In this document: positions 60,414-64,000 of the stretch, in pieces
How positions within the stretch are numbered: the first letter of the stretch is position 1
How the letters are laid out: every line of letters begins with the position of its first letter
Assembly: GCA_965199555.1 (NCBI GenBank)
Contig: CBDASJ010000017.1
Coordinates: forward strand, 310,001 to 374,000
Source: LMUY01 sp965199555
GTDB taxonomy: Bacteria; Pseudomonadota; Alphaproteobacteria; Acetobacterales; Acetobacteraceae
Direction: 5' to 3'
Length of the DNA stretch: 64,000 bases
Program-made: the position numbers and the translations under genes
The notes under the pieces: model-generated
What the model was told of the DNA's origin: nothing
Databases searched by the model: none
Seen by the model: the letters and a program-made list of their open reading frames with translations, nothing else

Positions 60414-61102
60414 CGGGCGAGGGCGGCGCGAAACCGCGCGATCCAGGCGCCGATCCGTTCCGGCTGCGTTTTCAGCGCCGTACGGTTGACCACCAGGCGG
60501 CTGGAGATGTCGGCGATTACCTCGCTTTCCCGTAGCCCGTTGGCTGCGAGGGTGGAGCCGGTCTGCACCAGGTCTACGATCAGCCGCGACAATCCCAGGC
60601 CAGGGGCCAGTTCCATGGCGCCGTTCAAGTGCACGACGTCCGCGTGGACGCCGCGTGCAGCGAAGTGTCGGCGGGCGATGTTGGGGTATTTGGTGGCGAC
60701 TCGCACGCGCGACCACGAGCGGGTTTCCGCCGTGTGGATCCAGTCCGCCGGGCCGGCGACGCTGACGCGGCAATGGCCGATGTCGAGGTCCAACGGGGCA
60801 TACAGCTCTGGGTAGTCGAACTCCATCAGCACGTCGGAGCCACAAATGCCGATCTGCGCCCCGCCAAAGGCCACGAACGTCGCTACGTCGAACGGGCGGA
60901 CCCGAACCACGTCCAGCAACGGCTCGTCGGTGGGGAAGCGCAGCCGGCGGGAGTTTTCGTCCTCGTAGTCGGCGGCCGGATGAATGCCGGCGCGGTCGAG
61001 CAAGGCTGCGCATTCACGGAGGATGCGACCTTTCGGCAAAGCCAGCACAAGGCAGTCCGTCTGCTCTGGCACCAGGGCGGCGGCCGGAAAGATCGCAGTC
61101 AT
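60410..61102 (-). CDS. hisG: ATP phosphoribosyltransferase, short form
   Basis: About 230 residues. The short HisG lacks the C-terminal regulatory domain and works with HisZ. Motifs are LVLALPKGRILRECAALLDR, FVAFGGAQIGICGSDVLMEF and VDLVQTGSTLAANGLRESEV. First step of histidine synthesis. ATG 61102 opens MTAIFPAAALVPEQ. Coupled to hisD; hisZ is not in this window. Confidence 0.94.
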   Translation of the reverse strand: MTAIFPAAALVPEQTDCLVLALPKGRILRECAALLDRAGIHPAADYEDENSRRLRFPTDEPLLDVVRVRPFDVATFVAFGGAQIGICGSDVLMEFDYPELYAPLDLDIGHCRVSVAGPADWIHTAETRSWSRVRVATKYPNIARRHFAARGVHADVVHLNGAMELAPGLGLSRLIVDLVQTGSTLAANGLRESEVIADISSRLVVNRTALKTQPERIGAWIARFRAALAR

Positions 61103-61162
61103 CGAAGCCTCGGGGGAGCAGGGGGCTGCGGCGTAGCACCGCGCAATGGCCAAGGCCAGGGT

Positions 61163-61195
61163 GCGGCAGGCGGGGCTGGAATGCCCGCCTGCCGC
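61163..61195 (-). terminator. Strong hairpin after the lipoprotein gene
   Basis: A perfect 12-bp GC-rich stem (GCGGCAGGCGGG, 9-base loop, CCCGCCTGCCGC) lies 9 bp past the lipoprotein stop and 61 bp before hisG on the same strand. No T-run follows, as is common in very GC-rich genomes. A probable terminator separating the lipoprotein gene from hisGD. Confidence 0.55.
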
Positions 61196-61204
61196 CGAGT
61201 GGAG

Positions 61205-61516
61205 TTAGCGAACGTTGCCGAAGGACGGCGCACCCAGGCCTGGGCAGGAACACTGTGTCCCAACCGGCAACTGGCTGGGCAGTTGGCAGGTGTAGACGCC
61301 GGCGTAGCAGGTGACACCGTAGGCCACAGCCTGCACCGGCACAGCGCCAGGCGGCGCATAGCCCGTGCCCTGGCTGTAGCCGGGCGTGACGTAGGCCGGG
61401 TTGGTCACCGGGGCGTAGGCCGCTGGCCCCGGGGCAGGCGCCCCGACGCAGCCGGCAAGGCCGAACAGGGTGGCGACGACGGTCGGTCGCATAATCGCAC
61501 GGGCGAGGTGGCGCAT
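61205..61516 (-). CDS. Small proline-rich lipoprotein
   Basis: About 103 residues. A signal with lipobox LAGC (MRHLARAIMRPTVVATLFGL) gives a lipidated cysteine. The mature part is Pro/Ala/Tyr-rich (APPGAVPVQAVAYGVTCYAG) with a cluster of cysteines (VTCYAGVYTCQLPS, TQCSCPG). A perfect AGGAG precedes ATG 61516. Probably anchored to the outer or inner membrane. Function unknown. Confidence 0.75.
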   Translation of the reverse strand: MRHLARAIMRPTVVATLFGLAGCVGAPAPGPAAYAPVTNPAYVTPGYSQGTGYAPPGAVPVQAVAYGVTCYAGVYTCQLPSQLPVGTQCSCPGLGAPSFGNVR

Positions 61517-61571
61517 GGCGTGATCTCCTTCAACGGGCTTCAAAGCGCCAGCGCCGCCGAAGTTCACCGCC

Positions 61572-63038
61572 CTAGCTGCGACCGTAATTATCCTCGAAGC
61601 GCACGATGTCGTCCTCGCCGAGATACGAACCGGATTGCACCTCGATCAAGGTGAGCGGGATGCGGCCCGGATTGGCCATGCGGTGGACGGTGCCGAGCGG
61701 CAGGTAGATGCTTTCGTTTTCCCGCACCATCACCTCCTCACCGTCGCGGGTGACGATGGCGGTGCCGTTCACCACCACCCAGTGCTCCGCCCGGTGGAAA
61801 TGCTTTTGTAGGCTCAACTGGTGGCCCGGCGTGACCACGATGCGCTTCACCTGGAAGCGGTCGCCCATGATGAGGCGTTCGTAGAACCCCCAGGGCCGGT
61901 AGATGCGGTTATGCGCCACCGCCTCGTGCCGATTGGCGGCCTTCAGCCGGTCCACCACCTTCTTGACGTCCTGCGCCCGGTCGCGATGCATGGCCAGCAC
62001 GGCGTCCTCCGTCACCACCACGACCGCGTCCTTCAGCCCGACCACGGCTGTCATGATGCCGTCGCTGCGGGCGTAGCAGTGGCTGGAGCCTTCCAGCAGC
62101 ACGTCGCCGATGGCCACGTTGCCGCTCGCGTCCTTTTCGCCCAGATCCCACAGCGCGCTCCACGAACCGACATCGGACCAGCGCATGTCCGCCGGCACCA
62201 CCGCGATGCGGTGCGTCCGCTCCGCCACGGCGTAGTCGAGGCTGATGTTCGGGCTGGCGCGGAATGCCTCCGCCTGTAGCCGGATGAAGTCCAGATCTTG
62301 TGCCGCACCTTCCAGCGCCCGGCGAGCCGCGGACAGCACCTCCGGCGCGTTCAGTTGCAGCTCTTCGATCATGGTTTCCGCCATGAATACGAACATGCCG
62401 GCGTTCCACAGGGCCCCGTCCGCCATCAGCTTGGTGGCGGCTGCGAGGTCCGGCTTCTCGATGAAGCGCGCCACCGCGAACACGCCGGGCACGTCGTCGA
62501 TCGCGGCGCCGACTTCCATGTAGCCGTACCCGGTTTCCGGCGAGTTCGGCTTCATGCCCAGCGTCACGATGCGGCCGGCGCGCGCGCCGGCCACGGCGTG
62601 GGCCAAGATTTCATGCAACTGGTCGACGTCGCCGATCGCCGCGTCCGCCGGCATCATCCAGATCACGGCGCGCGGGTCGGTCTGCGCCACCAGCAGCGCC
62701 GCCGCCGCGATGGCCGGGGCGGAGTTGCGGCCGACCGGCTCCAGGACGATGCGGGCGTTTTCGATGCCCGCGTCCCGCAACTGCTCGGCGACCAGGAAGC
62801 GGTGATCCTGGTTGCACACCACGACGGGGGCGGTGAAGCCGGGCCGGCGGCCGCGCAGGGCCGTTTCCACGATCAAGGAGCGGTCGTGGTCCAGCAAGCC
62901 CCAGAACTGCTTGGGAAAGCTTTCGCGCGACACCGGCCACAGCCGCGTGCCGGACCCGCCGGACAGGATGACGGGCACCACGTCGCCGGAACCGTTGGCA
63001 ATGGTGCCGGGAATGACCCCAGCCGGATGGATGTCCAT
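61572..63038 (-). CDS. Mannose-1-phosphate guanylyltransferase / phosphomannose isomerase
   Basis: About 488 residues, a bifunctional AlgA/XanB/CpsB enzyme. The N-terminal nucleotidyltransferase has PVILSGGSGTRLWPVSRESF with the conserved FPKQFWGLL. The C-terminal cupin isomerase has RPWGFYERLIMGDRFQVKRI, LSLQKHFHRAEHWVVVNGTA and YLPLGTVHRMANPGRIPLTL. It makes GDP-mannose from fructose-6-P, via mannose-6-P, for exopolysaccharide. I start at ATG 63038, which has GGAG 5 bp upstream; a further ATG lies at 63053. Confidence 0.94.
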   Translation of the reverse strand: MDIHPAGVIPGTIANGSGDVVPVILSGGSGTRLWPVSRESFPKQFWGLLDHDRSLIVETALRGRRPGFTAPVVVCNQDHRFLVAEQLRDAGIENARIVLEPVGRNSAPAIAAAALLVAQTDPRAVIWMMPADAAIGDVDQLHEILAHAVAGARAGRIVTLGMKPNSPETGYGYMEVGAAIDDVPGVFAVARFIEKPDLAAATKLMADGALWNAGMFVFMAETMIEELQLNAPEVLSAARRALEGAAQDLDFIRLQAEAFRASPNISLDYAVAERTHRIAVVPADMRWSDVGSWSALWDLGEKDASGNVAIGDVLLEGSSHCYARSDGIMTAVVGLKDAVVVVTEDAVLAMHRDRAQDVKKVVDRLKAANRHEAVAHNRIYRPWGFYERLIMGDRFQVKRIVVTPGHQLSLQKHFHRAEHWVVVNGTAIVTRDGEEVMVRENESIYLPLGTVHRMANPGRIPLTLIEVQSGSYLGEDDIVRFEDNYGRS

Positions 63039-63187
63039 GGCAGCTCCGCACACAGTGCTCGTGGATGGTGGCGCCCCCCTAGCTTGCGGACAGGGGCGTT
63101 GTCCAATGCTTCATCGCGGAGGGCCGCGCTTGCCCGCTCGCCGGGCGGCCGTCATTCTCGCAGGTGCAGCATGGATGGAGATGGCGC

Positions 63188-64000
63188 ATGGACCGGCTCA
63201 ACGACCCGCAAGCGGCCATTTCGGCGATGGCCGACGCGCTCGGCCCCGCCCTGGTCGCGATTCGTCGCGACCTGCATGCCCATCCGGAGCTTGCGTTCAA
63301 GGAAACCCGCACCGCCGGTGTCGTCGCGGCAGAGCTGACGCGGCTGGGCATCCCGCACCAGACCGGGATCGGCGTCACCGGCGTGGTCGGCACGATCCAG
63401 GGTGGTGCGCCGGGCCCGACCGTGGCGATCCGCGCCGACATGGACGCCTTGCCGATCGCCGAGCAGACCGGGCTCGCCTTCGCCAGCACGGTGCCGGGGG
63501 TGATGCATGCCTGCGGGCACGACATCCATACCACCACGCTGATCGGCGTGGCCGAGGTGCTGGCCCGCTTGGCGCCACAACTCCGCGGCACGGTGAAGCT
63601 GATCTTCCAGCCGGCGGAGGAGGTCGCCGGCGGTGCGGCCGCCATGATGGCGGAAGGCGTGCTGGACGGCGTCGACATGGCCGTGGGCTTCCATAACCAC
63701 CCGGACATGGCGCTCGGCCAATTCGGCTACGTGCGCGGCGCGTCCCTGGCCAGCGTCGACACCTTCGACATCACCGTGCACGGCAAGTCCGGCCACGCGG
63801 CCCATCCGCACGACGCGGTCGACCCCGTGATGGCGGCGGCCAGCCTGGTGATGCAGCTACAAACCGTGGTCAGCCGCGAAGTGGAGCCGATCCAGCCGGC
63901 GGTGGTGACGGTGGGAACCATCCAGGGCGGCATGGCGCACAACATCATCCCGGACAGCGTGCTGTTGAAGGGCACGGTGCGCACGCTGCACCCCGCCGTG
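63188..64000 (+). CDS. M20-family amidohydrolase, partial
   Basis: 271 codons visible, running off the window end. Start ATG 63188 has GGAG 7 bp upstream. Motifs of the hippurate hydrolase/N-acyl amino acid amidohydrolase group: LVAIRRDLHAHPELAFKETR, VAIRADMDALPIAEQTGLAF, MHACGHDIHTTTLIGV (metal-binding Cys and His), LIFQPAEEVAGGAAAMMAEG and VHGKSGHAAHPHDAVDPVM. Di-zinc or manganese cytoplasmic enzyme removing acyl groups from amino acids or peptides. Substrate unknown. Confidence 0.9.
   Translation, partial: MDRLNDPQAAISAMADALGPALVAIRRDLHAHPELAFKETRTAGVVAAELTRLGIPHQTGIGVTGVVGTIQGGAPGPTVAIRADMDALPIAEQTGLAFASTVPGVMHACGHDIHTTTLIGVAEVLARLAPQLRGTVKLIFQPAEEVAGGAAAMMAEGVLDGVDMAVGFHNHPDMALGQFGYVRGASLASVDTFDITVHGKSGHAAHPHDAVDPVMAAASLVMQLQTVVSREVEPIQPAVVTVGTIQGGMAHNIIPDSVLLKGTVRTLHPAV

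Noticed and set aside
1..64000. CRISPR arrays and cas genes
   Set aside because: No regularly spaced direct repeats or Cas-like proteins noticed on reading the window.

Overview
The window is a very GC-rich bacterial chromosome segment, almost wall-to-wall coding. It most likely comes from an alphaproteobacterium of the acetic-acid-bacterium family (Acetobacteraceae). The main evidence is a complete cellulose synthase operon in the order known from Komagataeibacter/Gluconacetobacter: GH8 cellulase, short proline-rich protein, fused BcsA-BcsB, BcsC, BcsD. The species cannot be fixed from the sequence alone. I see no insertion sequence, CRISPR array or rRNA operon.

Layout. 1-8.6 kb: purH, a GT4 glycosyltransferase, a coiled-coil protein, a heparinase II/III-like protein, rpe and rsmB on the minus strand, then a divergent membrane glycosyltransferase (GT83/ArnT type) and a small exported protein. 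9.2-22.8 kb: bcsZ, a bcsH/ccpAx-like gene, bcsAB, bcsC and bcsD, followed by an AlgJ/AlgX-like acetyltransferase, an AlgF-like protein and an RBBP9-type hydrolase. 22.8-25.7 kb: 3-hydroxybutyryl-CoA dehydrogenase, etfA, etfB and a HIG1-type membrane protein. 25.8-33.2 kb: an MscS channel coupled to a 2OG dioxygenase, a coupled HtrA protease/response regulator/histidine kinase operon, and an MgtC-like protein. 33.3-34.3 kb: a lower-GC patch with two unknown genes. 34.4-40 kb: hrpB, UDP-xylose synthase, UDP-glucose dehydrogenase and an SDR.

40.1-53.8 kb holds a dipeptide-type ABC importer (dppABCD...F) followed by a fused hydantoinase/5-oxoprolinase. The importer operon is split between dppD and dppF by about 4.6 kb carrying a low-GC capsule-export permease with a displaced start, a frameshifted glycosyltransferase and an orphan 668-residue protein on the opposite strand. 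53.8-64 kb: a vapBC toxin-antitoxin pair overlapping purC, a MYG1-family protein, tRNA-Phe, yacG, an RNase E/G-like gene, maf, infA, hisD, hisG, a lipoprotein, a GDP-mannose pyrophosphorylase/phosphomannose isomerase, and an M20 amidohydrolase cut by the window end.

Together the window is rich in exopolysaccharide functions: cellulose, UDP-glucuronate/UDP-xylose and GDP-mannose supply, several glycosyltransferases and a remnant export permease. The most interesting point is that periplasmic alginate-acetylation-like proteins (AlgJ/AlgX and AlgF) sit behind the cellulose synthase operon with no MBOAT acetyl transporter nearby. This suggests an unrecognised cellulose-modification arrangement, or a partner encoded elsewhere.
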